Origin: Salticus scenicus
Lineage: Eukaryota; Arthropoda; Arachnida; Araneae; Salticidae
Direction: 5' to 3'
NCBI GenBank assembly: GCA_963930645.1
Contig: CAWVNO010001140.1
Coordinates: 62,001-126,000 of the forward strand
DNA length: 64,000 nt
Part shown: positions 21,370-34,744 of the stretch, in pieces
How the letters are laid out: every line of letters starts with the position of its first letter
Position numbering within the stretch: the first letter of the stretch is position 1
Notes under the pieces: generated by a model
Told to the model about the DNA's origin: nothing
Seen by the model: only the letters and a program-made list of their open reading frames with translations
Database searches by the model: none
Program-made: the position numbers and the translations under genes

Positions 21370-23696
21370 GATCTGTTTAAATTTAAGTCTTTTTTTACAT
21401 TTGGGCATTTTTAAATTTAGGTTCATTGTTTACTTTTAGATCTTTGTTTACATTTATAATCTTTTTCATTAGGTTCTATGTTTATTTCTGTTCTGTATGT
21501 TTACATTTATAATCTTTTTCATTAGGTTCTATGTTTATTTCTGTTCTGTATGTTTACATTATATATTTATATCCTTTGTTAACATTTATGTCATTCTTTA
21601 CATTCATGTCTTTGTTTACATTAAGGGTCTTTCTTTACATTCACGTCTTTGTTTATATATGGTGTGTGTTTACATTTAAAGTATCTTTTTATTTAAGGTG
21701 TTTCTTTTCTTTTGATCTCTCTTTAATTGTAGTCTTTGTTTACATTTAAGATCTTTGTTTACATTTATAGCCTTTCTTTACATTCACGTCTTTGTTTACA
21801 TTTAGGGGTTTTGCTTACATATGGGGTATTTTACATTTCGATCTTTGTTTACATATGGGGTATCTTACATTTAGGTAATTGTTTACATTTAGAGATTTTG
21901 TTTACATTTAGAGTCTCTGTTTACATTTAATGCCTGTGTATATATTTAGGGATTTTTTATGTTTAGGGTCATTGTTAACTTTTAGATCTTTGTTTATATT
22001 TGTTGTCCTTGCTTATATTTATAGCCTTTGTTTACATTTATGTGTTTGTTTACATTCACGTCTTTGTTTACATTTAGGGTTTTTGCTTACATATGGGGTA
22101 TTTTACATTTCGGTCTTTGTTTACATATGGGGTATCTTACATTTAGGTAATTGTTTACATTTAGAGATTTTGTTTACATTTAGAGTCTCTGTTCACATTT
22201 AATGCCTGTGTATATATTTAGGGATTTTTTATATTTAGGGTCATTGTTAACTTTTAGATCTTTGTTTATATTTGCTGTCTTTGTTTATATTTATAGCCTT
22301 TGTTTACATTTAGCTCTTCGATACATTCACATCTTTGTTTATATTTAGATTCTTTGTTTTCTTTCACGTCTTTGTTTACATATGGTGTCTGTTTACATTT
22401 AGATCTTTATTTATATTTAGATATTTTTTATATTTAGGGTCATTTTTTACTTTTAGATTTTGTTTATATTTGTAGTCTTTGTTTCCATTTATAATCTTTT
22501 TTCATTATGTTCTATGTTTACATTTATAGCATTTGTTTACATTTAGGTCTTTGATACATTCACGTCTTTGTTTACATTTAGGGTCTTTTTTTACATTCAC
22601 GTCTTTGTATACATATGGGGTCTGTTTACATTTCGGTTTTGTTTACATTTAGTGATTTTTTAGATTTAGGGTGATTGTTTAATTTTAGATCTCTGTTTAT
22701 ATTTGTAGTCTTTGTTTACAATTATAATCTTTTTTTATTATGGTCTTTGTTTTATTAGGTTATTTGTTTACATTTATAGCCTTTGTTTACAATTAGGTCT
22801 TTGTTTACATTCACGCCTTTGTTTACATTCACGTCTTTTTTACATATGGGGTCTGTTTACATTTAAAAATTTCTTTTATTTCAGGTCTTTCTTTCCTTAT
22901 AGATCTCTGTTTATTATTGTAGTCTTTGTTTCCATTTAGGTTCTTTGTTTCCATTTATTGCCTTTGTTTACATTTACGTCTTTGTTTACATTTAGGGTCT
23001 TTGTTTACATATGGGGTATTTTACATTTAGGACTTTGTTTACATTTAGAGTCAGTTTACATTTCATGCCTGTGTATATATTTAGGGATTTTTTATATTTA
23101 GGGCCATTGTTAACTTTTAGATTATTGTTTATATTTGTAGTTTTTGTTTACAGTTATTGCCTTTCTTTACATTTAGGTCTTTGATGCATACACGTCTCTG
23201 TTTATATTTAGAGTCTTTCTTTACCATCACGGCTTTGTTTACATTTAGATTATTGTTTACATTCACGTCTTTGTTTACATTTAGTGTCTGTTTACATTTC
23301 ATGCCTGTGTATATATTTGGGATTTTTTATATTTAGAGTCATTGTTAGCTTTTAGATCATTGTTTATATTTGTTGTCTTTGCTTATATTTATTCTTTCTT
23401 TACATTTATAGCCTTTGTTTACATTTAGGTCTTCGATTCTAGTTTTTGTTTACATTCACGTCTTTATTAACATTTAGGATCTTTTTTTACGTTCATGTCT
23501 TTGTTTACAAATGGCGTCTGTTTACATTTAGGTTTTTGTTTACATTTATTGATTTTTTATATTCAGGGTGATTGTTTAATTTTCATTATGTTCTATGTTT
23601 ACATTTATAGCCTTTGTTTACATTTATGTCATTGTTTACATTCACGCCTTTGTTTACATTTAGGTTGTTTACACTCACGTCTTTGTTTCCATATGT
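21370..23696. repeat. 2.3-kb higher-order repeat, copy B1
   Basis: 2,327 bp, repeated directly at 23697-25970. It is longer than B2 because of an internal 53-bp tandem duplication. Otherwise only scattered single-base differences are seen. Parts of it also resemble 17.3-18.9 kb. Confidence 0.92.
21446..21551. repeat. 53-bp tandem duplication inside B1
   Basis: GTTTACATTTATAATC starts at 21446 and again at 21499, with identical 53-bp contents up to TTCTGTTCTGTAT. The equivalent site in B2 (about 23773) has one copy. 53 bp is about three monomers. Confidence 0.95.
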
Positions 23697-25970
23697 GATC
23701 TGTTTAAATTTAAGTCTTTTTTTACATTTGGGCATTTTTAAATTTAGGTTCATTGTTTACTTTTAGATCTTTGTTTACATTTATAATCTTTTTCATTAGG
23801 TTCTATGTTTATTTCTGTTCTGTATGTTTACATTATATATTTATATCCTTTGTTAACATTTATGTCATTCTTTACATTCATGTCTTTGTTTACATTAAGG
23901 GTCTTTCTTTACATTCACGTTTTTGTTTATATATGGTGTGTGTTTACATTTAAAGTATCTTTTTATTTAAGGTGTTTCTTTTCTTTTGATCTCTCTTTAA
24001 TTGTAGTCTTTGTTTACATTTAAGATCTTTGTTTACATTTATAGCCTTTCTTTACATTCACGTCTTTGTTTACATTTAGGGGTTTTGCTTACATATGGGG
24101 TATTTTACATTTCGATCTTTGTTTACATATGGGGTATCTTACATTTAGGTAATTGTTTACATTTAGAGATTTTGTTTACATTTAGAGTCTCTGTTTACAT
24201 TTAATGCCTGTGTATATATTTAGGGATTTTTTATGTTTAGGGTCATTGTTAACTTTTAGATCTTTGTTTATATTTGTTGTCCTTGCTTATATTTATAGCC
24301 TTTGTTTACATTTATGTGTTTGTTTACATTCACGTCTTTGTTTACATTTAGGGTTTTTGCTTACATATGGGGTATTTTACATTTCGGTCTTTGTTTACAT
24401 ATGGGGTATCTTACATTTAGGTAATTGTTTACATTTAGAGATTTTGTTTACATTTAGAGTCTCTGTTCACATTTAATGCCTGTGTATATATTTAGGGATT
24501 TTTTATATTTAGGGTCATTGTTAACTTTTAGATCTTTGTTTATATTTGCTGTCTTTGTTTATATTTATAGCCTTTGTTTACATTTAGCTCTTCGATACAT
24601 TCACATCTTTGTTTATATTTAGATTCTTTGTTTTCTTTCACGTCTTTGTTTACATATGGTGTCTGTTTACATTTAGATCTTTATTTATATTTAGATATTT
24701 TTTATATTTAGGGTCATTTTTTACTTTTAGATTTTGTTTATATTTGTAGTCTTTGTTTCCATTTATTATCTTTTTTCATTATGTTCTATGTTTACATTTA
24801 TAGCATTTGTTTACATTTAGGTCTTTGATACATTCACGTCTTTGTTTACATTTAGGGTCTTTTTTTACATTCACGTCTTTGTATACATATGGGGTCTGTT
24901 TACATTTCGGTTTTGTTTACATTTAGTGATTTTTTAGATTTAGGGTGATTGTTTAATTTTAGATCTCTGTTTATATTTGTAGTCTTTGTTTACAATTATA
25001 ATCTTTTTTTATTATGGTCTTTGTTTTATTAGGTTATTTGTTTACATTTATAGCCTTTGTTTACAATTAGGTCTTTGTTTACATTCACGCCTTTGTTTAC
25101 ATTCACGTCTTTTTTACATATGGGGTCTGTTTACATTTAAAAATTTCTTTTATTTCAGGTCTTTCTTTCCTTATAGATCTCTGTTTATTATTGTAGTCTT
25201 TGTTTCCATTTAGGTTCTTTGTTTCCATTTATTGCCTTTGTTTACATTTACGTCTTTGTTTACATTTAGGGTCTTTGTTTACATATGGGGTATTTTACAT
25301 TTAGGACTTTGTTTACATTTAGAGTCAGTTTACATTTCATGCCTGTGTATATATTTAGGGATTTTTTATATTTAGGGCCATTGTTAACTTTTAGATTATT
25401 GTTTATATTTGTAGTTTTTGTTTACAGTTATTGCCTTTCTTTACATTTAGGTCTTTGATGCATACACGTCTCTGTTTATATTTAGAGTCTTTCTTTACCA
25501 TCACGGCTTTGTTTACATTTAGATTATTGTTTACATTCACGTCTTTGTTTACATTTAGTGTCTGTTTACATTTCATGCCTGTGTATATATTTGGGATTTT
25601 TTATATTTAGAGTCATTGTTAGCTTTTAGATCATTGTTTATATTTGTTGTCTTTGCTTATATTTATTCTTTCTTTACATTTATAGCCTTTGTTTACATTT
25701 AGGTCTTCGATTCTAGTTTTTGTTTACATTCACGTCTTTATTAACATTTAGGATCTTTTTTTACGTTCATGTCTTTGTTTACAAATGGCGTCTGTTTACA
25801 TTTAGGTTTTTGTTTACATATATTGATTTTTTATATTCAGGGTGATTGTTAAATTTTCATTATGTTCTATGTTTACATTTATAGCCTTTGTTTACATTTA
25901 TGTCATTGTTTACATTCACGCCTTTGTTTACATTTAGGTTGTTTACACTCACGTCTTTGTTTCCATATGT
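23697..25970. repeat. 2.3-kb higher-order repeat, copy B2
   Basis: 2,274 bp, head-to-tail with B1 and near-identical. The match stops at the GATCT junction at 25971, where a different module (TTTTTACATTTAAAGTC) follows. Confidence 0.92.
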
Positions 25971-26549
25971 GATCTTTTTACATTTAAAGTCTGTATTTAT
26001 TTAAGGTGTTTCTTTTTTATCTCTGTTTATTATTGTAGTCTTTGTTTACATTTAAGTTCGTTGTTTACATTTATAGATTTTGTTTACATGTAGAGTCTTT
26101 GTTTACATTTAGTCTCTGTTTACATTTCATGCCTGTGTATACATTCAGGGATCTTTTATATTTAGGCTCATTGTTAACATTTATATCTTTGTTTATATTT
26201 GTAGTCTTTGTTTACATTCACGTCTTCGTTTACATATGGGGTCAGTTTACATTTAGGTCTTTGTTTAATTTAGGTCTTTGTTTACATTTAGGCATTTTTT
26301 TAATTTTGGGCCATTGTTTACTTTTAGATTTTTGTTTACATTTATAATCTTTTTCATTAAATTCTATGTTTAATTATGTTCTTTGTTTACATTTATAGCC
26401 TTTTTTTACATTTATGTGATTGTTTACATTTAGGGTCTTTGTTTACATATGGGGTATTTTACATTTAGGTCTTTGTTTACATTTAGAGTCTGTTTACATT
26501 TCATGCATGTGTATATATTTAGAGATTTTTTATATTTAGGTTCATTGTT

Positions 26550-26631
26550 AACTTTTAGATCATTGTTTATGATCTAAAAGTTATGTGTAAAGTAAACAAA
26601 GACTCGGTCTTCGATACGAGTCTTTGTTTAC
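26550..26631. repeat. Double hairpin / local inversion scar, copy 1
   Basis: Two perfect inverted repeats lie back to back. The first is AACTTTTAGATCA (26550-26562) with TGATCTAAAAGTT (26570-26582), 7-nt loop. The second is GTAAACAAAGACTCG (26592-26606) with CGAGTCTTTGTTTAC (26617-26631), 10-nt loop. Between the outer arms the satellite runs in reverse orientation for about 37 bp. The related locus near 37820 has ordinary forward monomers there. Confidence 0.9.
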
Positions 26632-28329
26632 ATTCACGTCTTTGTTTACATTTAGGATCTTTATTTACATTCATGGCTTTGTTTACATATGGGGTCTGTT
26701 TACATTTAGGTTTTTGTTTACATTTATTGATTTTTTATATTTAGGGTGATTGTTTAATTTTCATTATGTTCTGTGTTTACTTTTATAGCCTTTGTTTATA
26801 TTTATGTCATTGTTTACATTCAAGTCTTTGTTTACATTTACGTTGTTTACATTCACGTCTTTGTTTCCATATGTGATCTTTTTACATTTAATGTCTGTTT
26901 TTATTTAAGTTGTTTCTTTTTTTTATCTCTGTTTATTATTGTAGGCTTTGTTTAAATTTAAGTTCGTGTTTGACATTTATAGACTTTGTTTACATTTAAG
27001 ACTGTTTACGTTTAGAGTCTTTGTTTACATTTAGTCTCTGTTTGAATATCATGCCTGTGTATACATTCAGGTATCTTTTATATTTAGGCTCATTGTTAAC
27101 TTTTATATCTTTTTTTATATTTGTAGTCTTTGTTTAGATTCACGTCTTCGTTTACATATGGGGTCAGTTTACATTTAGGTCTTTGTTTACATTTAGGCAT
27201 TTTTAAATTTAGGATCATTGTTTACTTTCAGATCTTTGTTTACATTTATAATCTTTTTCATTAAATTCTATGTTTAATTATGTTCTTTGTTTACATTTAT
27301 AGCCTTTGTTTACATATATGTCATTGTTTACATTCACGTCTTTGTTTACATTTAAGTTCTTTGTTTACATTTATAGCCTTTGTTTACAATTAGGTCTTTG
27401 TTTACATTCACGACTTTGTTTACATTCACGTCTTTTTTTCCTTATGGGGACTGTTTACATTTAAAGCTTCTTTTTATTTCAGGTCTTTCTTTTCTTATAG
27501 ATCTCTGTTTATTATTGTAGTCTTTGTTTCCATTTAGGTTTTTTGTTTCCATTTATAGCCTTTGTTTACATTTAGATCTTTGTTCACATTCACGTCTTGG
27601 TTTACATTTAGGGTCTTTGTTTACATATGGGGTCTGTTTACATTTAGGTTTTTGTTTACATTTATTGATTTTTTATATTTAGGGTTATTGTTTAATTTTT
27701 ATTATGTTCTATGTTTACATTTATATCCTTTGTTTACATTTATGTCATTGTTTACATACACATTTTTGTTTATATTTAGGTTGTTTACATTCACGCCTTT
27801 GTTTACATGTGTGATCTGTTTACATTTAGGTTTTTGTTTATATTTAGTGATTTTTTTGCCTTTGTTTACATTTGGGTCTTCGATACATTCACGCCTTTGT
27901 TTACATTTAGAGTCTTTGTTTACATTAACGTCTTCGTTTACATATGGGGTCAGTTTACATTTAAAATATGCTTTTATTTAAGGTCTTTCTTTTCTTATAG
28001 ATTTTTTTGTACATTTGTTTACATTAAGTTCTTTGTTTACATTTATATAATTTGTTTACATTCATGTCTTTGTTTACATTTAGGGTTTTTGCTTAAATAT
28101 GGGTTATTATACACTTGTTTAAATTTCGGTCTTTGTTTACATAGGGAGTATTTTACATTTAGGTCTTTGTTTACATTTAGAGTTTCTGTTTACATTTCAT
28201 GCTTGTGTTACAGATTTAGGGATTTTTTATATTTAGTTTATTGTTAACTTTTAGATGTTTGTTTATATTGGTAATCTTTGTTTACATTCACGTCTTTGTT
28301 TACATTTAGGTACTTTTTTTACATTCATG

Positions 28330-28389
28330 TTTACATTTAGTGATTTTTGTTTACATTTAGTGATTTTTGTTTACATTTAGTGATTTTTT
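28330..28389. repeat. Triplicated 20-bp monomer variant
   Basis: TTTACATTTAGTGATTTTTG occurs three times in a row (28330, 28350, 28370). The equivalent places at 32891, 46392, 49655 and 63187 have two copies. Confidence 0.9.
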
Positions 28390-30196
28390 ATATTTAGGGT
28401 GATTGTTTACATTTAATCATTGTTTACATTCACGTCTTTGTTTACATTCAGGTTATTTACATTCACGTCTTTGTTTACATTTAAGATCTTTTTTTATATT
28501 CATGTCTTTGTTTACATATGGGGTCTGTGTACATTTAGGTTTTTGTTTACATTTATTGATTTTTTATATTTAGGGTGATTGTTTAATTTTCATTATGTTC
28601 TATGTTTACATTTATAGCCTTTATTTACATTTATGTCATTCTCTACATTCACGTCTTTGTTTCCATATGTGATCTTTTTACATTCAAAGTCTATTTTAAT
28701 TTAAGGTGTTTCTTTTTTTATTATCTCTGTATATTATTGTAGTCTTTATTTGCATTTAAGTTCGTTGTTTACATTTATAGGCTTTGTTTACATTTAAGTC
28801 TTTGTTTACATTTAGATTATTTATTTACATTTAGTCTCTGTTTACATTTCATGCCTGTGCATACATTCAGGGATCTTTTATATTTAGGCTGATAGTTAAC
28901 TTTTATATCTTTGTTTATATTTGTAGTCTTTGTTTACATTCACGTCTTCGTTTACATATGGGGTCAGTTTACATTTAGGTCTTTATTTACATTTAGGCAT
29001 TTTTAAATTTTGGGTCATTGTTTACTTTTAGATCTTTGTTTACATTTATAATCTTTTTCTTTAAATTCAATGTTTAATTATCGTCTTTGTTTACATTTAT
29101 AGCCTTTGTTAACATTTATGTCATTCTTTACATTCACGTCTTTGTTTACATTAAGGGTCTTTGTTTACATTCACGTCTTTGTTTACATTTAGGGTCTTTG
29201 TTTACATATGGGTATATTCCATTTAGGTCATTGTTTACATTTAGAGTCTGTTTACATTTCATGCCTGTGTATACATTCAGGGATCTTTTATATTTAGGGT
29301 CATTGTTAACTTTTATATCTTTGTTTATATTTGTAGTCTTTGTTTATATTTAGGTCTTCGATACATTCACGTATTTGTTTACATATGGGGTCAGTTTACA
29401 TTTAGGTCTTTGTTTACATTTAGGAATTTTTAAATTTAGGTTCATTGTTTACTTTTAGATCATTGTTTACATTTATAATCTTTTTTCATTAGGTTCCTTG
29501 TTTAATTATGTTCTTTGTTTACATTTATAGCCTTTGTTTACATTTATGTCATTGTTTACATTCACGCCTTTGTTTACATTTAGGTTGTTTACACTCACGT
29601 CTTTGTTTCCATGTGTGATCTTTTTACATTTAAAGTCCGTTTTTATTTCAGGTGTTCCTTTTTTTATCTCTGTTTATTATTGTAGTCTTTGTTTACATTT
29701 AAGTTCGTTGTTTACATTTATAGATTTTGTTTACATGTAGAGTCTTTGTTTACATTTAGTCACTGTTTACATTTCATGCCTGTGTATACATTCAGGGATC
29801 TTTTATATTTAGGCTCATTGTTAACATTTATATCTTTGTTTATATTTGTAGTCTTTGTTTACATTCACGTCTTCGTTTACATATGGGGTCAGTTTACATT
29901 TAGGTCTTTGTTTAATTTAGGTCTTTGTTTACATTTAGGCATTTTTTTAATTTAGGGCCATTGTTTACTTTTAGATCTTTGTTTACATTTATAATCTTTT
30001 TCATTAAATTCTATGTTTAATTATGTTCTTTGTTTACATTTATAGCCTTTTTTTACATTTATGTCATTGTTTACATTTAGGGTCTTTGTTTACATATGGG
30101 GTATTTTACATTTAGGTCTTTGTTTACATTTAGAGTCTGTTTACATTTCATGCATGTGTATATATTTAGGGATTTTTTATATTTAGGTTCATTGTT

Positions 30197-30278
30197 AACT
30201 TTTAGATCGTTGTTTATGATCTAAAAGTTATGTGTAAAGTAAACAAAGACTCGGTCTTCGATACGAGTCTTTGTTTAC
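30197..30278. repeat. Double hairpin / local inversion scar, copy 2
   Basis: Same structure as 26550-26631, offset 3,647. One base change at 30209 (G for A) shortens the first stem to 12 bp. The second stem (30239-30253 with 30264-30278) is intact. Confidence 0.9.
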
Positions 30279-31200
30279 ATTCACGTCTTTGTTTACATTT
30301 AGGATCTTTATTTACATTCATGTCTTTGTTTACATATGGGGTCTGTTTACATTTAGGTTTTTGTTTACATTTATTGATTTTTTATATTTAGGGTGATTGT
30401 TTAATTTTCATTATGTTCTATGTTTACATTTATAGCCTTTGTTTACATTTATATCATTGTTTACATTCACGTCTTTGTTTACATTTAGGTTGTTTACATT
30501 CACGTCTTTGTTTCCATATGTGATCTTCTTACATTTAAAGTCTGTTTTTATTTAAGGTGTTTCTTTTTTATCTCTGTTTATTATTGTAGTTTTTGTATAC
30601 ATTTAAGTTCGTTGTTTACATTTATAGACTTTGTTTACATTTAAGTCTTTGTTTTCATTTAGAGTCTTTGTTTACATTTAGTCTCTGTTTACATTTCATG
30701 CCTGTGTAAACATTCAGGGACCTTTTTTTTAGGCTCATTGTTAACTTTTACATCTTTGTTTATATTTGTAGTCTTTGTTTACATTCACGTCTTCGTTTAC
30801 ATATGGGGTCAGTTTACATTTAGGACTTTGTTTACATTTTTGGCATTTTTAAATTTAGGGTAATTGTTTACTTTTAGATCTTTGTTTACATTTATAATCT
30901 TTTTCATTAAATTCTATGTTTAATTATGTCCTTTGTTTACATTTATGTCATTGTTTACATTCACGTCTTTGTTTACATTTAAGTTCTTTGTTTACATTTA
31001 TAGCCTTTGTTTACAATAAGGTCTTTGTTTACATTCACGTCTTTTTTTCCATATGGGGACTTACATTTAAAGATTCTTTTTATTTCAGGTCTTTCTTTTC
31101 TTATAGATCACTGTTTATTATTGTAGTCTTTGTTTCCATTTAGGTTCTTTGTTTCCATTTATAGTCTTTGTTTCCATTTAGATCTTTGTTCACATTCACG

Positions 31201-33098
31201 TCTTTGTTTACATTTAGGATCTTTATTTACATTCATGTCTTTGTTTACATATGGGGTCTGTTTACATTTAGGTTTTTGTTTACATTTATTGATTTTTTAT
31301 ATTTAGGGTGATTGTTTAATTTTCATTATGTTCTATGTTTACATTTATAGCCTTTGTTTATATTTATGTCATTGTTTACATTCAAGTCTTTGTTTACATT
31401 TACGTTGTTTACATTCACGTCTTTGTTTCCATATGTGATCTTTTTACATTTAATGTCTGTTTTTATTTAAGTTGTTTCTTTTTTTATCTCTGTTTATTAT
31501 TGTAGGCTTTGTTTAAATTTAAGTTCGTGTTTTACATTTATAGACTTTGTTTACATTTAAGTCTGTTTACGTTTAGAGTCTTTGTTTACATTTAGTCTCT
31601 GTTTGAATTTCATGCCTGTGTATACATTCAGGTATCTTTTATATTTAGGCTCATTGTTAACTTTTATATCTTTGTTTATATTTGTAGTCTTTGTTTACAT
31701 TCATGTCTTCGTTTACATATGTGGTCAGTTTACATTTAGGTCTTTGTTTACATTTAGGCATTTTTAAATTTAGGATCATTGTTTACTTTCAGATCTTCGT
31801 TTACATTTATAATCTTTTTCATTAAATTCTATGTTTAATTATGTTCTTTGTTTACATTTATAGCCTTTGTTTACATTTATGTCATTGTTTACATTCACGT
31901 CTTTGTTTACATTTAAGTTCTTTGTTTACATTTATAGCCTTTGTTTACAATTAGGTCTTTGTTTACATTCACGACTTTGTTTACATTCACGTCTTTTTTT
32001 CCTTATGGGGACTGTTTACATTTAAAGCTTCTTTTTATTTCAGGTCTTTCTTTTCTTATAGATCTCTGTTTATTATTGTAGTCTTTGTTTCCATTTAGGT
32101 TCTTTGTTTCCATTTATAGTCTTTGTTTACATTTAGATCTTTGTTCACATTAACGTCTTTGTTTACATTTAGGGTCTTTGTTTACATATGGGGTCTGTTT
32201 ACATTTAGGTTTTTGTTTACATTTATTGATTTTTTATATTTAGGGTTATTGTTTAATTTTTATTATGTTCTATGTTTACATTTATATCCTTTGTTTACAT
32301 TTATGTCATTGTTTACATACACGTCTTTGTTTATATTTAGGTTGTTTACATTCACGCCTTTCTTTACATGTGTGATCTGTTTACATTTAGGTTTTTGTTT
32401 ACATTTAGTGATTTTTTTGCCTTTGTTTACATTTGGGTCTTCGATACATTCACGCCTTTGTTTACATTTAGAGTCTTTGTTTACATTAACGTCTATGTTT
32501 ACATATGGGGTCAGTTTACATTTAAAATATGCTTTTATTTAAGGTCTTTCTTTTCTTATAGATTTGTTGTACATTTGTTTACATTTAAGTTCTTTGTTTA
32601 CATTTATATCCTTTGTTTACATTCATGTCTTTGTTTACATTTAGGGTTTTTGCTTAAATATGGGTTATTATACACTTGTTTAAATTTCGGTCTTTGTTTA
32701 CATAGGGAGTATTTTACATTTAGGTCTTTGTTTACATTTAAAGTTTCTGTTTACATTTCATGCTTGTGTTACAGATTTAGGGATTTTTTATATTTAGTTT
32801 ATTGTTAACTTTTAGATGTTTGTTTATATTGGTAGTCTTTGTTTACATTCACGTCTTTGTTTACATTTAGGTACTTTTTTTACATTCATGTTTACATTTA
32901 GTGATTTTTGTTTACATTTAGTGATTTTTTATATTTAGGGTGATTGTTTACATTTAAGTCATTGTTTACATTCACGTCTTTGTTTACATTCAGGTTATTT
33001 ACATTCACGTCTTTGTTTACATTTAAGATCTTTTTTTACATTCATGTCTTTGTTTACATATGGGGTCTGTGTACATTTAGGTTTTTGTTTACATTTAT
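31201..33098. repeat. Satellite block repeating 26.64-28.55 kb
   Basis: Matches 26640-28550 at an offset of about 4,561 bp (27562 to 32123, 27807 to 32368), with scattered single-base differences and one fewer 20-bp unit at 32891. Part also recurs at 34.75-35.7 kb. No gene is present. Confidence 0.85.
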
Positions 33099-33208
33099 TG
33101 ATTTTTTATATTTAGGGTGATTTTATATATTTAGGCGGATTTTTTATATTTAGGCTTTTATTTATATTTAGATATTTTTTATATTTAGGGGATTTTTTAT
33201 ATTTAGGC
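33099..33208. repeat. Local amplification of the TTTTTTATATTTAGG variant
   Basis: Five or so consecutive short units built on TTTTTATATTTAGG, unlike the usual single occurrence per module. This looks like a recent local expansion or a repaired junction between blocks. Confidence 0.75.
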
Positions 33209-34109
33209 TTTGTTTACATTTAAGTCTTTGTTTACATTTAGATTATTTGTTTACATTTAGTCTCTGTTTACATTTCATGCCTGTGCATACATTCAGGGAT
33301 CTTTTATATTTAGGCTGATAGTTAACTTTTATATCTTTGTTTATATTTGTAGTCTTTGTTTACATTCACGTCTTCGTTTACATATGGGGTCAGTTTACAT
33401 TTAGGTCTTTGTTTACATTTAGGCATTTTTAAATTTTGGGTCATTGTTTACTTTTAGATCTTTGTTTACATTTATAATCTTTTTCTTTAAATTCTATGTT
33501 TAATTATGTTCTTTGTTTACATTTATAGCCTTTGTTAACATTTATGTCATTCTTTACATTCACGTCTTTGTTTACATTAAGGGTCTTTGTTTACATTCAC
33601 GTCTTTGTTTACATTTAGGGTCTTTGTTTGCATATGGGGTATATTCCATTTAGGTCATTGTTTACATTTAGTGTCTGTTTACATTTCATGCCTGTGTATA
33701 CATTCAGTGATCTTTTATATTTAGGGTCATTGTTATCTTTTATATCTTTGTTTATATTTGTAGTCTTTGTTTATATTTAGGTCTTCGATACATTCACGTC
33801 TTTGTTTACATATGGGGTCAGTTTACATTTCGGTCTTTGTTTACATTTAGGCGTTTTTAAATTTAGGTTCATTGTTTACTTTTAGATCATTGTTTACATT
33901 TATAATCTTTTTTCATTAGGTTCCTTGTTTAATTATGTTCTTTGTATACATTTATAGCCTTTGTTAACATTTCTGTCATTGTTTACATTCACGTCTTTTT
34001 TTACATTTAGTGTCTTTGTTTAAATTCACGTCTGTTTTCATATGGGGTCTGTTTACATTTAATATCTGTTTTTATTTAAGGTCTTTCTTCTCTATTTGAT
34101 TTCTGTTTA
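33209..34109. repeat. 0.9-kb module, copy at 33.2 kb
   Basis: Matches 38.2-39.1 kb (offset 5,014) and 50.1-51.0 kb, anchored on CTGTGCATAC at 33281, 38295 and 50164. It ends abruptly at the inverted block: the expected continuation after GATTTCTGTTTA, seen at 39122, is missing. Confidence 0.85.
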
Positions 34110-34709
34110 AATGCAACTCTTAAATGCAAACAAAGACTACAATAATATACAGAGATAATAAAAAAAGAAACACCTTAAATTAAAATAGACTTTAAATGTA
34201 AAAAGATCACATATGGAAACAAAGACGTGAATGTAGAGAATGACATAAATGTAAATAAAGGCTATAAATGTAAACATAGAACATAATGAAAATTAAACAA
34301 TCACCCTAAATATAAAAAATCAATAAATGTAAACAAAAACCTAAATGTACACAGACCCCATATGTAAACAAAGACATGAATGTAAAAAAAGATCTTAAAT
34401 GTAGACATAGACGTGAATGTAAATAACCTGAATGTAAACAAAGACGTGAATGTAAACAATGACTTAAATGTAAACAATCACCCTAAATATAAAAAATCAC
34501 TAAATGTAAACAAAAATCACTAAACGTAAACATGAATGTAAAAAAAGTACCTAAATGTAAACAAAGACGTGAATGTAAACAAAGACTACCAATATAAACA
34601 AACATCTAAAAGTTAACAATAAACTAAACATAAAAAATCCCTAAATCTGTAACACAAGCATGAAATGTAAACAGAAACTCTAAATGTAAACAAAGACCTA
34701 AATGTAAAA
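34110..34709 (-). repeat. Inverted satellite block (~600 bp)
   Basis: The only long segment in which the monomers read in reverse (GTAAACAAAGAC forms). It is the reverse complement of the text at about 49477-50066 and, slightly less well, of 28150-28757. At the left junction TTAAATGCAA occurs twice, 13 bp apart (34107, 34120). The right junction forms a long perfect hairpin. Confidence 0.93.
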
Positions 34710-34744
34710 TAGTCAGTTACATTTAGGTCTTTGTTTACATTTAG
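34680..34744. repeat. 28-bp perfect hairpin at the inversion junction
   Basis: 34680-34707 is the exact reverse complement of 34717-34744, with the 9-nt loop AATAGTCAG. It marks the return to forward orientation. Confidence 0.93.

Larger units (their letters stand above)
25971..31200. repeat. Satellite block with 3.65-kb spaced repeats
   Basis: 26042-26770 recurs at 29689-30420 (offset 3,647), including the double-hairpin scar. The module with CCTGTGCATACATTCAGG first appears at 28855 and recurs at 33281, 38295 and 50164. No gene is present. Confidence 0.85.
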
